Below are positions 45,717-54,437 of a stretch of DNA of 64,000 nt, piece by piece. The DNA lies in NCBI RefSeq assembly GCF_020831405.1, contig NZ_JAJHPU010000043.1:496001-560000 (forward strand). The letters are read 5' to 3'. Made by a program: the position numbers and the translations under genes. Each line of letters begins with the position of its first letter. Positions within the stretch are counted from its first letter, which is position 1. The notes under the pieces are model-generated. The model searched no databases. It worked only from the letters and a program-made list of their open reading frames with translations, and had not been told where the DNA came from. The DNA comes from Pseudomonas oryzagri (GTDB taxonomy: Bacteria; Pseudomonadota; Gammaproteobacteria; Pseudomonadales; Pseudomonadaceae).

Positions 45717-45745
45717 AATATAGCAGCAATCATTAAGTGCTTCAA
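45717..45745 (-). promoter_or_regulatory. sigma-70 promoter of rne
   Basis: On the minus strand TTGAAG (45745-45740), a 17-bp spacer and TATATT (45722-45717), with an extended -10 TGC just before it. This places the rne start about 480 nt before the coding region. Confidence 0.7.
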
Positions 45746-45773
45746 TTCTGGGAAAAATTGCTATGATTCGCGC

Positions 45774-46727
45774 ATGACAAATCCCTCGCAAATCTCCACT
45801 GGCGTCCAGCTGCTCGAAGTGCGGCCGGAACTCGCCGGACAGCGCATCGACAACTTCCTTCGGGCTCAGTTGAAAGGTGTTCCCAAGACCCTGATCTATC
45901 GCATCCTCCGTAAGGGCGAGGTGCGGGTGAACAAGGGGCGCATCAAGCCCGAGTACAAGTTGCAGGCCGGCGACGTGGTGCGTGTGCCGCCCCTGCGCGT
46001 GGCCGAGCGCGATGAGCCGGAGCCGATGGCCCAGGGACTGCTGCAGCGTCTCGAGGAAGCCATCGTCTACGAAGACAAGGCGCTGATCGTGCTCAACAAG
46101 CCGGCGGGGATCGCCGTGCATGGTGGCAGCGGTCTCAGCTACGGGGTGATCGAAGCCTTCCGTCAGTTGCGTCCCGAGGCCAAGGATCTGGAGCTCGTGC
46201 ATCGTCTCGATCGCGACACTTCGGGTCTGCTGATGATCGCCAAGAAGCGTAGCATGCTGCGTCACCTGCACGAGGCGCTGCGCGGCGACGGCGTCGACAA
46301 GCGCTACCTGGCGCTGGTGCGTGGCAGCTGGCCGACCGCGAAGAAGAAGATCAGCGCGCCGCTGATGAAGAACAACCTGCGCTCCGGCGAACGTATGGTC
46401 GAGGTCAATGCCGAGGGCAAGGATGCCTTGACCGAGTTCCGCGTGGTGCGCCGTTTCGGCGACTTCGCCACCCTGGTCGAGGCCAGTCCGATCACCGGGC
46501 GTACCCACCAGATTCGCGTCCATGCCAAGCACGCCGGTCATCCGATCGCTGGCGACAGCAAGTACGGTGATGACGATTTTACCCGTGAGATCCGCGAGTT
46601 GGGCGGCAAGCGTCTGTTCCTGCACGCTCATGCGCTACGCGTGACCCTGCCCGATGGGCAGGTCCTTGCGCTGGAGGCGCCGGTGGATGAGGTATGGGGG
46701 CAGACCCTGGAGCGCCTGGATGCCTGA
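45774..46727 (+). CDS. rluC: 23S rRNA pseudouridine synthase RluC
   Basis: A 317-residue enzyme that makes pseudouridines 955, 2504 and 2580 of 23S rRNA. N-terminal S4 RNA-binding domain ([35 protein letters not shown]), then the catalytic motif [14 protein letters not shown] with the essential Asp, and [20 protein letters not shown]. Divergent from rne, a pairing conserved in pseudomonads and enterics. It overlaps the next gene by 8 bp. Confidence 0.96.
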   Translation: MTNPSQISTGVQLLEVRPELAGQRIDNFLRAQLKGVPKTLIYRILRKGEVRVNKGRIKPEYKLQAGDVVRVPPLRVAERDEPEPMAQGLLQRLEEAIVYEDKALIVLNKPAGIAVHGGSGLSYGVIEAFRQLRPEAKDLELVHRLDRDTSGLLMIAKKRSMLRHLHEALRGDGVDKRYLALVRGSWPTAKKKISAPLMKNNLRSGERMVEVNAEGKDALTEFRVVRRFGDFATLVEASPITGRTHQIRVHAKHAGHPIAGDSKYGDDDFTREIRELGGKRLFLHAHALRVTLPDGQVLALEAPVDEVWGQTLERLDA

Positions 46728-47397
46728 TTACGGGCTGCTGGTGTTCGATTGGGATGGCACCCTGGTCGACTCGATCGCGCGGATCGTCGAGTCGATGCGC
46801 GTGGCGGCGGACGAGTGCATGCTGCCCCAGTTGGATGAGACGACCATTCGCGGGATCATCGGTCTAGGTTTGCCGGAAGCGATTCGCAGCCTTTACCCGG
46901 ACTTCGAGGATGAGGCGCGGGTCGCCATCTTTCGGCGGGTCTACAGTGAGCATTACTTGTCCCTGGAGGTCGTGCCGTCGCCGCTGTTCGACGGGGTGCG
47001 CGAGTCCTTGCTGGAGTTCCGCTCCCGGGGCTACCGTCTGGCGGTGGCGACCGGCAAGAGTCGGCGCGGCCTGGAAAGGGTACTGTCCGGCTATGGCTGG
47101 CAGGAATTTTTCGATGTCACCCGCTGTGCGGATGAAACGGCGAGCAAGCCGGATCCACGCATGCTGCACGAGATTCTTGTACATTGCGGGATGCCGGCCG
47201 GGCGGGCGCTGATGGTCGGGGATTCACCCTTCGATCTGCAGATGGCGCACAATGCCGGCATGACCGCGGTGGCGGTGGGATATGGTGCGCAGCCGCTGGC
47301 GGTGTTACGGGGGTATCGTCCGCATCTGGCCATCGACAGCTTTGGCGATCTTGCGCGCTGGCTGGATGGGGAGCGTGGGCAGCAGGAAGAGGAGTGA
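46720..47397 (+). CDS. HAD-family phosphatase (phosphoglycolate phosphatase-like)
   Basis: A 225-residue HAD hydrolase with all four motifs: [10 protein letters not shown] (nucleophile Asp), VATGK (motif II), Lys in [11 protein letters not shown], and [15 protein letters not shown] (motif IV), plus an alpha-helical cap. Family members dephosphorylate small sugar or nucleotide phosphates; the substrate is unknown. ATG at 46720 overlaps the rluC stop, and it precedes sppA by 6 bp. Confidence 0.92.
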   Translation: MPDYGLLVFDWDGTLVDSIARIVESMRVAADECMLPQLDETTIRGIIGLGLPEAIRSLYPDFEDEARVAIFRRVYSEHYLSLEVVPSPLFDGVRESLLEFRSRGYRLAVATGKSRRGLERVLSGYGWQEFFDVTRCADETASKPDPRMLHEILVHCGMPAGRALMVGDSPFDLQMAHNAGMTAVAVGYGAQPLAVLRGYRPHLAIDSFGDLARWLDGERGQQEEE

Positions 47398-47403
47398 GGC
47401 GAT

Positions 47404-48378
47404 ATGCAACAGGATGACTTGAAAGCCATGGCATCGTCCGACGAGAAGACATGGAAGTTGCTGGAGAAGGCGGTGCTCGCCGGCGTGGTCGAGCAGCGCC
47501 GTGCGCGGCGCTGGGGGATCTTTTTCAAGAGTCTCGCCTTTCTCTATTTTTTCATGGTGCTGCTCCTGCTCACGCCATGGGCGAAGCTCGATACGGCCGC
47601 CTCCCTGAAGCCGCATACGGCGGTGATCGAGGTGCGGGGGGTGATCGCCGACGATGAGCGCGCCAGTGCCGACAATATCATCGGCAGCCTGCGTTCGGCC
47701 TTCGAGGACAAGAATACCCGTGCGGTTGTGTTGCGCATCAATAGTCCCGGTGGCAGTCCGGTACAGTCTGGCTACATCTATGACGAGATTCGCCGCCTGC
47801 GCGCCAAGTATCCCGAGATCAAGTTGTATGCGGTGATCACCGATCTCGGTGCGTCCGGTGCCTACTATATCGCCAGTGCGGCCGACGCCATCTATGCCGA
47901 CAAGGCCAGTCTGGTCGGGTCCATCGGGGTGACCGCGTCGGGCTTTGGTTTCGTTGATGTGATGAGCAAGGCTGGTGTAGAGCGGCGCGTGTACACCTCT
48001 GGCGAGCACAAGACCTTCCTTGATCCGTTCATGCCGCAGAAGGAGGAGGAAACCCGCTTCTGGAGCACGGTGCTGGAAACCACCCACAAGCAGTTCATCG
48101 CCAGCGTCAAGCAGGGGCGCGGCGAGCGCCTGAAGGACAAGGATCATCCGGAACTGTTCTCCGGCCTGGTCTGGTCTGGCGAGCAGGCGCTTGAGCTCGG
48201 CCTGGTCGACGGCTTGGGTAGCACCAGTTATGTGGCGCGTGAGGTGGTGGGCGAAGAGACCCTGGTCGACTTTACCGAGAAGGAGTCGCCGATCGATCGC
48301 TTCGCCAAGAAGTTCGGCGTGGGCGTGGCCGAGCAGCTGTCCTTGTGGATGGGATTGCGCGGCCCGGCCCTGCGCTGA
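47404..48378 (+). CDS. sppA: signal peptide peptidase SppA-like protease
   Basis: A 324-residue S49 peptidase, the short (SohB/SppA-short) form. One N-terminal transmembrane helix (LAFLYFFMVLLLLTP). The catalytic Ser lies in ITDLGASGAYYIASAAD, the Lys further on; VLRINSPGGSPVQSGYIYDEI and ASLVGSIGV are conserved. It degrades cleaved signal peptides in the inner membrane. The maf gene converges with only 6 bp between stops. Confidence 0.92.
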   Translation: MQQDDLKAMASSDEKTWKLLEKAVLAGVVEQRRARRWGIFFKSLAFLYFFMVLLLLTPWAKLDTAASLKPHTAVIEVRGVIADDERASADNIIGSLRSAFEDKNTRAVVLRINSPGGSPVQSGYIYDEIRRLRAKYPEIKLYAVITDLGASGAYYIASAADAIYADKASLVGSIGVTASGFGFVDVMSKAGVERRVYTSGEHKTFLDPFMPQKEEETRFWSTVLETTHKQFIASVKQGRGERLKDKDHPELFSGLVWSGEQALELGLVDGLGSTSYVAREVVGEETLVDFTEKESPIDRFAKKFGVGVAEQLSLWMGLRGPALR

Positions 48379-48384
48379 GGGTTT

Positions 48385-48963
48385 TCAAGGAATTTGCACG
48401 CCTTCGGCGTGGAGCATGTCCACCAGGCGTATTAGTGGCAGGCCGACCAGGCTGGTGGCGTCCTCGCCGCAGGTGCTGCGGAATAGGCTGATGCCGAGGC
48501 CTTCCGACTTGAAGCTGCCGGCGCAATCGTAAGGCTGTTCGCGGTGCAGGTAGCGCTCGATGCCTGCGTCGTCAAGCAAGCGAAAATGCACGGTGAAGGG
48601 GGCGCTGGCGATCTGTGCTCGTCCGCTTTGCGAGTTGTACAGGCACAGGCCGGTGTGAAAGGTCACGCTGTTGCCGCTGGCTGCGCGTAGTTGTTCGCGG
48701 GCGCGTTCGAAGGTGTGCGGTTTGCCGAGGATCTGCGGGCCAAGGGCGGCGACCTGGTCGGAGCCGATGATCAAGTGCGCCGGATGGCTGGCGGCGAGGG
48801 CGCGAGCCTTGGCTTCGGCCAGGCGGCAGACCAGTTGCTCGGCGCTTTCGCCGGGCTGTGCGCTTTCGTCGATATCCGGCGACTGGCAGACGAAAGGCAG
48901 CTGCAGGCGCTCGAGCAGGGCGCGACGATATGGCGAACTGGACGCAAGTAGTAGTGGCAGCAT
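48385..48963 (-). CDS. Maf-family nucleotide pyrophosphatase
   Basis: A 192-residue Maf protein: LLASSSPYRRALLERL at the N-terminus, SDQVAALG with the catalytic Asp, and GKPHTFERAREQLRAASG. The sequence pattern with SDQVA rather than STDVVV/ADTVV indicates the YceF-like group, which hydrolyses m7GTP to m7GMP and removes damaged nucleotides. It is divergent from yceD and faces sppA. Confidence 0.9.
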   Translation of the reverse strand: MLPLLLASSSPYRRALLERLQLPFVCQSPDIDESAQPGESAEQLVCRLAEAKARALAASHPAHLIIGSDQVAALGPQILGKPHTFERAREQLRAASGNSVTFHTGLCLYNSQSGRAQIASAPFTVHFRLLDDAGIERYLHREQPYDCAGSFKSEGLGISLFRSTCGEDATSLVGLPLIRLVDMLHAEGVQIP

Positions 48964-49030
48964 GGCGATCTCCTTGAAATTACAGCGATTCTAGGTGCCG
49001 CCAGGGGCTGCTGCACGCACGGAATTTTCT

Positions 49031-49059
49031 TTGACAGTTAAAAGGGGTATCCCTAGAAT
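49031..49059 (+). promoter_or_regulatory. near-consensus sigma-70 promoter of yceD-rpmF
   Basis: TTGACA, 17-bp spacer, TAGAAT (49054-49059). The predicted start falls at about 49065-49067, only 2-4 nt before the yceD ATG at 49069. Confidence 0.85.
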
Positions 49060-49068
49060 GGCGCGCTT

Positions 49069-49599
49069 ATGTTGAAAGGGTCGATTCCACCTCACGTCGA
49101 TCCGCGAAAACTGGCCGATCGTGCCGCCACCCTCGAAGGCGGATGGCCGATCACGCAGTTTCCGCGGTTGTGCGAGCAGTTGGTCAGCGATGCCGGCGAC
49201 GTCCGTGCCCGTTTGGATTTCGGGCGCGACGAGCAGGGGCTGATCGTCATGCGCGGCGAACTCGAGGTCGAGGTGCAGATGGTCTGCCAGCGTTGTCTGG
49301 AGCCGGCAACCCTTCCGGTGCACAGCGAGTTCGTCTACGCCGTGCTGCGGGAAGGCGCTGCGCAGGATTCCGTGCCGAAAGGTTACGACGCGCTGGAAGT
49401 GGGCGAGGAGCCGCTGGATCTGCTTGAGCTGATCGAGGACGAGCTTCTGCTTGCGCTCCCCATCGTACCGACCCACGACCCCGATGCATGCCAGCACCCG
49501 GCAGGTTTTGCAGCAGCACCAGAACCGAGCGTCAACGAGGTTTCGCGGTCCAACCCGTTCGATGTACTGGCGCAGTTGAAACGTGACCCAAACGTTTAG
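49069..49599 (+). CDS. yceD: DUF177 / YceD family protein (23S rRNA accumulation)
   Basis: A 176-residue cytosolic protein with the DUF177 features: N-terminal IPPHVDPRKLADR, then VQMVCQRCLEP (Cys pair) and VGEEPLDLLELIEDELLLALPIVP. E. coli YceD affects accumulation of 23S rRNA. It heads the conserved yceD-rpmF-plsX cluster linking ribosome and phospholipid synthesis. The strong promoter places transcription start 2-4 nt before the ATG and there is no ribosome-binding site, so the mRNA may be leaderless; no alternative start fits because the conserved segment begins within ten residues. Confidence 0.92.
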   Translation: MLKGSIPPHVDPRKLADRAATLEGGWPITQFPRLCEQLVSDAGDVRARLDFGRDEQGLIVMRGELEVEVQMVCQRCLEPATLPVHSEFVYAVLREGAAQDSVPKGYDALEVGEEPLDLLELIEDELLLALPIVPTHDPDACQHPAGFAAAPEPSVNEVSRSNPFDVLAQLKRDPNV

Positions 49600-49612
49600 G
49601 AGTTAATTCACA

Positions 49613-49795
49613 ATGGCTGTTCAACAGAACAAAAAGTCTCGTTCCGCTCGCGACATGCGTCGTTCCCACGATGCGCTCGAGGCCAACGCACTGTCCGTCG
49701 AGAAGAGCACCGGTGAAGTTCACCTGCGCCACCACGTGAGCCCGGAAGGCGTTTACCGTGGTCGCAAAGTGATCGACAAGGGCGCCGACGAGTAA
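49613..49795 (+). CDS. rpmF: ribosomal protein bL32
   Basis: 60-residue 50S protein: [22 protein letters not shown] then [16 protein letters not shown]. It lacks the zinc-binding Cys found in some bL32 forms. TAGGAG lies before the ATG. Cotranscribed with yceD (13 bp) and plsX (3 bp). Confidence 0.97.
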   Translation: MAVQQNKKSRSARDMRRSHDALEANALSVEKSTGEVHLRHHVSPEGVYRGRKVIDKGADE

Positions 49796-49798
49796 TCC

Positions 49799-50806
49799 TT
49801 GTCCGCTCCGATCATCGCGATCGACGCAATGGGTGGGGACTTCGGTCCCCGCTGCATTGTTCCGGCCTGCATTGATAGTCTGGCCGAGTACCCCTCCCTG
49901 CGGCTGATTCTCGTCGGCCAAGCCCCTCTCCTCGAACAGTTGATTGCCGAACATTCCGGTGTCGATCGTTCCCGCCTGCTCGTACATCCCGCCAGCGAAG
50001 TGATCGCCATGGACGAGCGTCCGGCGCAGGTGCTGCGCTGCAAGACCGACTCCTCCATGCGTCAGGCGTTGGAGCTGGTGCGTTCCGGCGCGGCTCAGGC
50101 CTGCGTCAGTGCCGGCAACACCGGTGCCCTCATGGCGCTTTCCCGCTATGTGCTCAAGACTCTGCCTGGTATCGACCGTCCGGCGATGATCAGTGCCGTG
50201 CCAACCGCCCGCGGGCGCTGCCATCTGCTCGATCTGGGCGCCAACATCGACTGTTCGGCCGAACACCTCTACCAGTTCGCGGTGATGGGTGCGGTGGTTG
50301 CCGAGGCGCAGGGCGTGGCCAGGCCACGGGTCGCGCTGTTGAATGTCGGCACCGAAGAAATCAAGGGCAATCAGCAGGTGCGCCTGGCGGCCAGTCTGCT
50401 GCAGCAGGCCTCGGCGCTGAACTATATCGGCTTCGTCGAAGGCGACGGTCTCTATCGCGGTGAGGCGGATGTGGTGGTCTGCGATGGTTTCGTCGGCAAT
50501 GTCGTGCTCAAGGCTAGCGAAGGTCTGGCATCGATGATCGTCGCTCGGCTGGAGACGCTATTCCGCTCCGGACTGCGGGCGCGATTGGCCGGCTTGCTGG
50601 TACTTCCTCTGCTGCGCCGCCTGAGCGGTGAGTTGCGGCCGGCGCGGCACAATGGCGCGAGCTTTATCGGTCTGCAGGGGATTGTGGTAAAAAGCCACGG
50701 CGGCGCGGGGCCCGAGGGGTTTCGCGCGGCCATCGGGCGGGCGCTTGCCGAAGTCTGCGAGAATCTGCCGCAGCGTCTGCATGGGCGCCTCGGTCAGCTG
50801 CTCTAG
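49799..50806 (+). CDS. plsX: phosphate acyltransferase PlsX
   Basis: 335-residue enzyme converting acyl-ACP to acyl-phosphate, the first step of phospholipid synthesis. [13 protein letters not shown] at the N-terminus, [31 protein letters not shown] and [13 protein letters not shown] are typical. TTG at 49799 is the only start that gives the full N-terminus, 3 bp after rpmF. Downstream is fabD; fabH, which lies between them in enterics, is absent as in other pseudomonads. Confidence 0.95.
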   Translation: MSAPIIAIDAMGGDFGPRCIVPACIDSLAEYPSLRLILVGQAPLLEQLIAEHSGVDRSRLLVHPASEVIAMDERPAQVLRCKTDSSMRQALELVRSGAAQACVSAGNTGALMALSRYVLKTLPGIDRPAMISAVPTARGRCHLLDLGANIDCSAEHLYQFAVMGAVVAEAQGVARPRVALLNVGTEEIKGNQQVRLAASLLQQASALNYIGFVEGDGLYRGEADVVVCDGFVGNVVLKASEGLASMIVARLETLFRSGLRARLAGLLVLPLLRRLSGELRPARHNGASFIGLQGIVVKSHGGAGPEGFRAAIGRALAEVCENLPQRLHGRLGQLL

Positions 50807-50916
50807 TTGCCGGGGGTGTGACCCGTGCCGGACGCCTGTCATCCAACAGTCAATTCGCTGCGCAGCCTCGGTGGCGCGGCTTCCTGACGAACAAGTACAC
50901 AAGGGACTAGCTCTCC

Positions 50917-51855
50917 ATGTCTTCTTCCCTCGCTTTCGTTTTCCCCGGTCAGGGCTCCCAGACGGTCGGCATGCTCGCCGAGCTGGGTGCACAACATGCC
51001 GTGATCCGCGAGACCTTTGCCGAAGCGTCCGCGGCGCTGGGCTATGATCTCTGGGCGTTGACCCAGGAGGGGCCGGCCGAGCAGCTCAACCAGACCGACA
51101 AGACCCAGCCGGCGATCCTCGCCGCCTCCATTGCGCTGTGGCGTCTGTGGCAGGCCGAGGGCGGGGCGCAGCCGGCGTTCGTCGCCGGCCATAGTCTGGG
51201 TGAATACTCGGCGTTGGTGGCGGCTGGCAGCCTGCCGTTCGCCGAGGCCGTAAAGCTGGTCGAGCTGCGCGGTCAGTTGATGCAGCAGGCGGTGCCGGCC
51301 GGTCAGGGCGGCATGGCGGCGATTCTCGGCCTGGACGACGACACCGTGCGCGCGGCCTGTGCCGAGTCGGCGCAGGGCGAGGTGGTCAGTGCGGTCAACT
51401 TCAACGCTCCGGGCCAGGTGGTGATCGCCGGTGCCGCGGCGGCCGTCGAGCGCGCCATCGAGGCGTGCAAGGCCAAAGGGGCCAAGCGTGCCCTGGCCCT
51501 GCCGGTCAGCGTGCCGTCGCATTGCGCGTTGATGCGTCCGGCTGCCGAGAGGTTCGCTGCGGCGGTCGAAGCGATTGCCTGGCAGGCCCCGCAAATCGCC
51601 ATCGTGCAGAACACCACCGCTGCCGTACCGGCTAATCTGGACGATCTCAAGCGCGAGCTGCTGGCTCAGCTGTACAGCCCGGTGCGCTGGGCGGAAAGCA
51701 TCGTCGCCCTGGCCGACCGGGGTGTGACCGAGCTGGTCGAGTGCGGCCCGGGCAAGGTGCTGGCCGGTCTTAACAAGCGTTGCGCCAAGGGCGTCAACAC
51801 CCACAATCTGGATACCCCCGACGCCTTCGCCGCCGCTCGCGCGGCCCTGGCCTGA
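50917..51855 (+). CDS. fabD: malonyl-CoA:ACP transacylase FabD
   Basis: 312-residue enzyme that loads malonate onto ACP. FVFPGQGSQTVGML, catalytic Ser in VAGHSLGEYSALVAAG, and His in SVPSHCALMRPAAERF. AAGGGA precedes the ATG. It starts 110 bp after plsX and lies 19 bp before fabG. Confidence 0.97.
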   Translation: MSSSLAFVFPGQGSQTVGMLAELGAQHAVIRETFAEASAALGYDLWALTQEGPAEQLNQTDKTQPAILAASIALWRLWQAEGGAQPAFVAGHSLGEYSALVAAGSLPFAEAVKLVELRGQLMQQAVPAGQGGMAAILGLDDDTVRAACAESAQGEVVSAVNFNAPGQVVIAGAAAAVERAIEACKAKGAKRALALPVSVPSHCALMRPAAERFAAAVEAIAWQAPQIAIVQNTTAAVPANLDDLKRELLAQLYSPVRWAESIVALADRGVTELVECGPGKVLAGLNKRCAKGVNTHNLDTPDAFAAARAALA

Positions 51856-51874
51856 ACATCAGGAGAAATCACCC

Positions 51875-52615
51875 ATGAGTCTGCAAGGTAAGGTCGCCCT
51901 GGTCACCGGCGCCACCCGTGGCATCGGCCAGGCCATCGCCCTCGAGCTGGGTCGCCAGGGCGCCATCGTCATCGGCACCGCCACCAGTGCCGCCGGTGCC
52001 GAGCGCATCGCCGAATTCCTCAAGGCGGCCGATATCGAAGGCGCCGGTCTGGTTCTCGACGTCGCCAGCGACGAGTCGGTGGCCGAAACCCTTGAGCACA
52101 TCCAGCAGCATCTCGGCCAGCCGGCCATCCTGGTCAACAACGCCGGTATCACCCGCGACAACCTCATGCTGCGCATGAAGGACGAGGAGTGGCACGACGT
52201 CGTCAATACCAACCTGACCAGCATCTACCGCCTGTCCAAAGCCGTGCTGCGCGGCATGACCAAGGCCCGCTGGGGGCGCATCATCAACATCAGCTCGGTG
52301 GTCGGTTCCATGGGCAACGCCGGTCAAGCCAACTACGCGGCAGCCAAGGCCGGCGTGGAGGGCTTCAGTCGTGCGCTGGCGCGCGAAGTGGGCTCCCGCG
52401 GCATTACCGTCAACGCAGTGGCGCCGGGCTTTATCGATACCGACATGACCCGCGAGCTGCCGGAAGCGCAGCGTCAGGCCCTGCTGACCCAGATTCCGCT
52501 GGGTCGTCTGGGTCAGGCCGAGGAAATCGCCAGCGTAGTGGCCTTCCTCGCCGGTGATGGCGGCGCCTACGTGACCGGTGCGACCATTCCGGTCAACGGC
52601 GGCATGTACATGTAA
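51875..52615 (+). CDS. fabG: 3-oxoacyl-ACP reductase FabG
   Basis: 246-residue SDR enzyme using NADPH to reduce 3-ketoacyl-ACP. TGATRGIGQAIALELG (cofactor), NNAGITRDNLMLRM, catalytic Ser-Tyr-Lys in INISSVVG and ANYAAAKAG. AGGAGA precedes the ATG. Follows fabD by 19 bp. Confidence 0.97.
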   Translation: MSLQGKVALVTGATRGIGQAIALELGRQGAIVIGTATSAAGAERIAEFLKAADIEGAGLVLDVASDESVAETLEHIQQHLGQPAILVNNAGITRDNLMLRMKDEEWHDVVNTNLTSIYRLSKAVLRGMTKARWGRIINISSVVGSMGNAGQANYAAAKAGVEGFSRALAREVGSRGITVNAVAPGFIDTDMTRELPEAQRQALLTQIPLGRLGQAEEIASVVAFLAGDGGAYVTGATIPVNGGMYM

Positions 52616-52741
52616 GAAAATCGGTGGCAACGCCTCTCCCGGAGGGGCGCTGCAGCCTTTTTGCAAGCGTAAGTGGTTGTTTTCGCACCTGTTTATGTAA
52701 CAGACGAACGGCAGGGTCGGATAGCGCGGCAAGGGTTTTGC

Positions 52742-52769
52742 TTGAAAAGCGGAAAACCCTTTCTATACA
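52742..52769 (+). promoter_or_regulatory. sigma-70 promoter of acpP
   Basis: TTGAAA, 16-bp spacer, TATACA (52764-52769). The start would be near 52776, giving a roughly 44-nt leader that contains the candidate RgsA pairing site. Confidence 0.75.
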
Positions 52770-52798
52770 CTACCGGCCACCAGCTACATGGAACTCTC

Positions 52799-52812
52799 CC
52801 ATAGGAGTGAGA
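52799..52812 (+). promoter_or_regulatory. predicted RgsA-like sRNA pairing site over the acpP ribosome-binding site
   Basis: CCATAGGAGTGAGA in the acpP leader. Its part TAGGAGTGA pairs perfectly with CACTCCTA plus the preceding U of the sRNA at 59153-59161; a G-U and an A-U pair extend it to 11 bp, and a single bulge in the sRNA would allow CCA to pair also. AGGAG here is the acpP ribosome-binding site. Prediction by eye. Confidence 0.5.
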
Positions 52813-52819
52813 ATTAGAT

Positions 52820-53059
52820 ATGAGCACCATCGAAGAGCGCGTCAAGAAGATCGTTGCCGAGCAGCTTGGCGTTAAAGAAGAAGAAGTGACCAACAGCGCT
52901 TCCTTCGTTGAAGACCTGGGCGCCGACTCCCTGGACACCGTTGAGCTGGTCATGGCTCTCGAAGAAGAATTCGAGACCGAAATTCCGGACGAGCAGGCCG
53001 AGAAGATCACCACCGTTCAGGAAGCCATCGATTACATCAATGCTCACGGTCAGCAATAA
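52820..53059 (+). CDS. acpP: acyl carrier protein
   Basis: 79-residue acidic four-helix carrier of fatty-acid intermediates. Ser37 in [10 protein letters not shown] takes the 4'-phosphopantetheine arm. It has its own promoter and terminator, so it is made separately from fabG and fabF and at high level. AGGAG is 12 nt before the ATG and overlaps a predicted sRNA target. Confidence 0.98.
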   Translation: MSTIEERVKKIVAEQLGVKEEEVTNSASFVEDLGADSLDTVELVMALEEEFETEIPDEQAEKITTVQEAIDYINAHGQQ

Positions 53060-53086
53060 GTAATCGTCGGTTCCGGCCGGAAAAAG

Positions 53087-53115
53087 CCGCACGTCCGCAA
53101 AGACGTGCGGTTTTT
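53087..53115 (+). terminator. rho-independent terminator of acpP
   Basis: 9-bp perfect stem CCGCACGTC / GACGTGCGG, loop CGCAAA, U5 tract; an A5 tract precedes the stem. Confidence 0.92.
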
Positions 53116-53192
53116 CTTTGTGTGATAAGGAAGACGTAGCAGTCGGTTGGCTACGCTTCGCTGCTGTAGTGGATCAACAAGAGGAGAGCGCT

Positions 53193-54437
53193 GTGTCGCG
53201 TAGACGCGTCGTGGTCACCGGTCTTGGCATGCTGTCACCCCTCGGCCCGGACGTGGCCAGCAGTTGGCAGGGTGTGCTGGCCGGGCAGAGTGGCATCGGT
53301 CCGATCGGGCATATGGATGTCTCGGCTTTCGCCACCCGTTTCGGAGGCTCGGTCAAGGGCTTCAACGTCGAGGACTACCTGCCGGCCAAGGAAGCTCGCA
53401 AGATGGACCTCTTCATCCAGTACGGCATGGCCGCCAGCCTGCAGGCGGTTCGCGATGCCGGCCTGGAAGTCACCGACGCCAACCGCGAGCGCGTCGGCGT
53501 GGCCATGGGCTCGGGCATCGGCGGTCTGACCAACATCGAGAACAACGCCAAGTCGCTGCACGAGCAGGGGCCGCGGCGGATTTCGCCGTTCTTCGTGCCC
53601 GGCTCGATCATCAACATGATTTCCGGATTCCTGTCTATCCATCTGGGCGCACAGGGTCCCAACTACGCCATCACTACGGCCTGTACCACCGGTACCCACT
53701 GCATCGGCATGGCGGCACGCAACATCGCCTACGGCGAAGCCGACGTGATGATTGCCGGCGGTGCCGAGATGGCCACCTGCGGCTTGGGGCTCGGCGGCTT
53801 CGGCGCGGCTCGCGCGCTGTCCACCCGCAACGAGGAGCCGACCCGTGCCAGCCGTCCCTGGGATCGCGGCCGCGATGGCTTCGTGCTGGCCGACGGTGCC
53901 GGCGCGCTGGTGCTGGAAGAACTCGAATATGCCCGAGCGCGCGGCGCACGCATCTATGCCGAGCTGGTCGGCTTCGGCATGAGCGGCGATGCCTATCACA
54001 TGACCGCTCCGCCGGAGACCGGGGAAGGTGCCGCGCGCTGCATGCAGAATGCCCTGCGCGATGCCGGCCTGAATCCGGAGCAGGTGCAGTACATCAACGC
54101 CCATGGCACCTCGACTCCCGCCGGCGATCTGGCCGAGTGCGCGGCGGTCAAGCGGGTGTTCGGCGAGCATGCCTACAAGCTGGCAGTCAGCTCGACCAAG
54201 TCGATGACCGGCCACCTGCTGGGCGCCGCCGGTGCGGTGGAGGCGATCTTCAGCATCCTCGCCCTGCGCGATCAGGTGGCCCCGCCGACCATCAACCTCG
54301 ACGAACCCGACGAGGGCTGCGACCTCAACTTCGTCCCCCATCAGGCGCAAGCCATGCCGATCGACGTGGCGCTGTCCAACTCCTTCGGCTTCGGCGGCAC
54401 CAACGGCACCCTGGTGTTCCGCCGCCTGGTCGACTGA
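53193..54437 (+). CDS. fabF: 3-oxoacyl-ACP synthase II FabF
   Basis: 414-residue elongating condensing enzyme. Catalytic Cys in [13 protein letters not shown], His in [14 protein letters not shown] and in [11 protein letters not shown]. Start is GTG at 53193 after AAGAGGAG; a longer version beginning at 53118 would add 25 residues not found in the family. The stop overlaps the pabC ATG. Confidence 0.97.
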   Translation: MSRRRVVVTGLGMLSPLGPDVASSWQGVLAGQSGIGPIGHMDVSAFATRFGGSVKGFNVEDYLPAKEARKMDLFIQYGMAASLQAVRDAGLEVTDANRERVGVAMGSGIGGLTNIENNAKSLHEQGPRRISPFFVPGSIINMISGFLSIHLGAQGPNYAITTACTTGTHCIGMAARNIAYGEADVMIAGGAEMATCGLGLGGFGAARALSTRNEEPTRASRPWDRGRDGFVLADGAGALVLEELEYARARGARIYAELVGFGMSGDAYHMTAPPETGEGAARCMQNALRDAGLNPEQVQYINAHGTSTPAGDLAECAAVKRVFGEHAYKLAVSSTKSMTGHLLGAAGAVEAIFSILALRDQVAPPTINLDEPDEGCDLNFVPHQAQAMPIDVALSNSFGFGGTNGTLVFRRLVD

